From: Candidatus Schekmanbacteria bacterium
Lineage (GTDB): Bacteria > Schekmanbacteria > GWA2-38-11 > J061
NCBI GenBank assembly: GCA_016219965.1
Contig: JACRJM010000007.1
Span: 436,294 to 500,293 of the forward strand
DNA length: 64,000 nucleotides
Direction: 5' to 3'
The notes below the pieces were generated by a model. It had not been told where the DNA came from, did not search any database, and saw nothing but the letters and a program-made list of their open reading frames with translations. The position numbers and the translations under genes are program-made. Positions 63,726 through 64,000 of the stretch are shown here, one piece after another (position 1 is the first letter of the stretch; every line of letters starts with the position of its first letter).

Positions 63726-64000
63726 TTAGGTCCGAAGCGGCAAAATGCGGATTCTTGATTTATGCTTGTCTATTGAAATAAGCGCACCCATTTCAAGAAC
63801 TGATTCATATTGTTTTAATATTTTAACTGTCTCTATTCCTGAATTCCTGGGCAAAACATCCTGCGTACGAACTTGAACTACACTTGGTCCTTCAGCATTA
63901 GTTGCGGCAAGAAGTACTCCAAAGTCAAGGTCATGTGTGAAAACGACATAACCGTTATTACGCGCCCACTCCATTATTATCCTGTCAGACGCACGAAGAT
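63726..64000 (-). CDS. DUF5615 PIN-like toxin, 5' part cut by window edge
   Basis: The frame is open to the window end: LRASDRIIMEWARNNGYVVFTHDLDFG, and the motif THDLDFG is the DUF5615/PIN-like acidic nuclease signature. The N-terminal part is missing beyond base 64000, where the antitoxin (DUF433) would normally lie. Typical of VapC-like toxin systems. About 90 residues visible. Confidence 0.75.
   Translation of the reverse strand, partial: LRASDRIIMEWARNNGYVVFTHDLDFGVLLAATNAEGPSVVQVRTQDVLPRNSGIETVKILKQYESVLEMGALISIDKHKSRIRILPLRT

Noticed and set aside
1-64000. tRNA, rRNA or insertion-sequence genes
   Set aside because: No tRNA cloverleaf, rRNA segment or transposase frame could be supported on either strand by eye; a tRNAscan or IS search was not possible.

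Overview
This window is bacterial chromosome from a Gram-negative organism of moderate-to-low GC. The Gram-negative call rests on an LPS heptosyltransferase-type enzyme, an MsbA-like flippase, an O-antigen ligase/polymerase and several exported c-type cytochrome proteins. A flavodiiron protein, several small 4Fe-4S ferredoxins, a class I (4Fe-4S) fumarase subunit and ferredoxin-linked redox genes point to an anaerobe or microaerophile. The mix suggests an uncultured Desulfobacterota/Nitrospirota-like or Schekmanbacteria-like lineage. That placement is a low-confidence inference, because no rRNA or tRNA gene lies in the window.

Layout. 1-6.1 kb: the 3' end of a secreted beta-sandwich protein, an ElyC/DUF218 membrane protein, a PHP phosphoesterase, and a CheB-CheR-PAS sensor with a PAS-only partner. 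6.3-13.5 kb: a probable catabolic operon with a 52-aa small protein, an SCP2-like protein, two VAO-type FAD oxidases, a CCG-domain Fe-S protein, an Lrp-like regulator and an MFS transporter. 13.5-16.8 kb: flavodiiron protein, ferredoxin, a protein with a HEPN-type motif and a BRO-N/DinD-like protein. 17.0-24.2 kb: a second redox operon with an amidohydrolase, a geranylgeranyl-reductase-like flavoprotein, a 55-aa ferredoxin, a lone fumarase alpha subunit, a lone fumarate reductase/succinate dehydrogenase flavoprotein, a divergent homologue of ferredoxin-dependent bilin reductases, and two membrane proteins. The two operons carry closely related 27-bp palindromes upstream, so they may share a regulator.

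24.2-32.7 kb: exported proteins (mono-haem cytochrome, TAT metallophosphoesterase, MauG-type peroxidase, subtilase, PQQ-type sugar dehydrogenase). 32.7-52.1 kb: a large surface-polysaccharide locus with a TMTC-like TPR protein, GT2, GT9, six GT4 glycosyltransferases, two CDP-glycerol phosphotransferase-like proteins, a nucleotidyltransferase, a Wzy/WaaL-like protein and MsbA-like ABC exporter. A cassette of cofactor and nucleotide genes (moaD, moaE, an MBL hydrolase, folE, dcd) sits in the middle of it. A seventh GT4 lies at 61.4 kb.

52.1-64 kb: a TumE/TumA-type toxin-antitoxin pair with a palindrome over its promoter, a beta-propeller/IPT secreted protein, a hybrid PAS sensor kinase with a haem-c motif in its periplasmic domain, the his operon segment hisB-hisH-hisA-hisF-hisI followed by coaE, an FKBP isomerase, rpmB with a textbook terminator, a methyltransferase and the truncated end of a DUF5615 PIN-like toxin gene.

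Four intergenic copies of one structured repeat family (nested hairpins, conserved tip, covarying stems) are scattered through the window. Together with the bilin-reductase-like gene and the shared operator pair, they are the least expected signals here. No CRISPR array, insertion sequence, rRNA or tRNA gene was seen.
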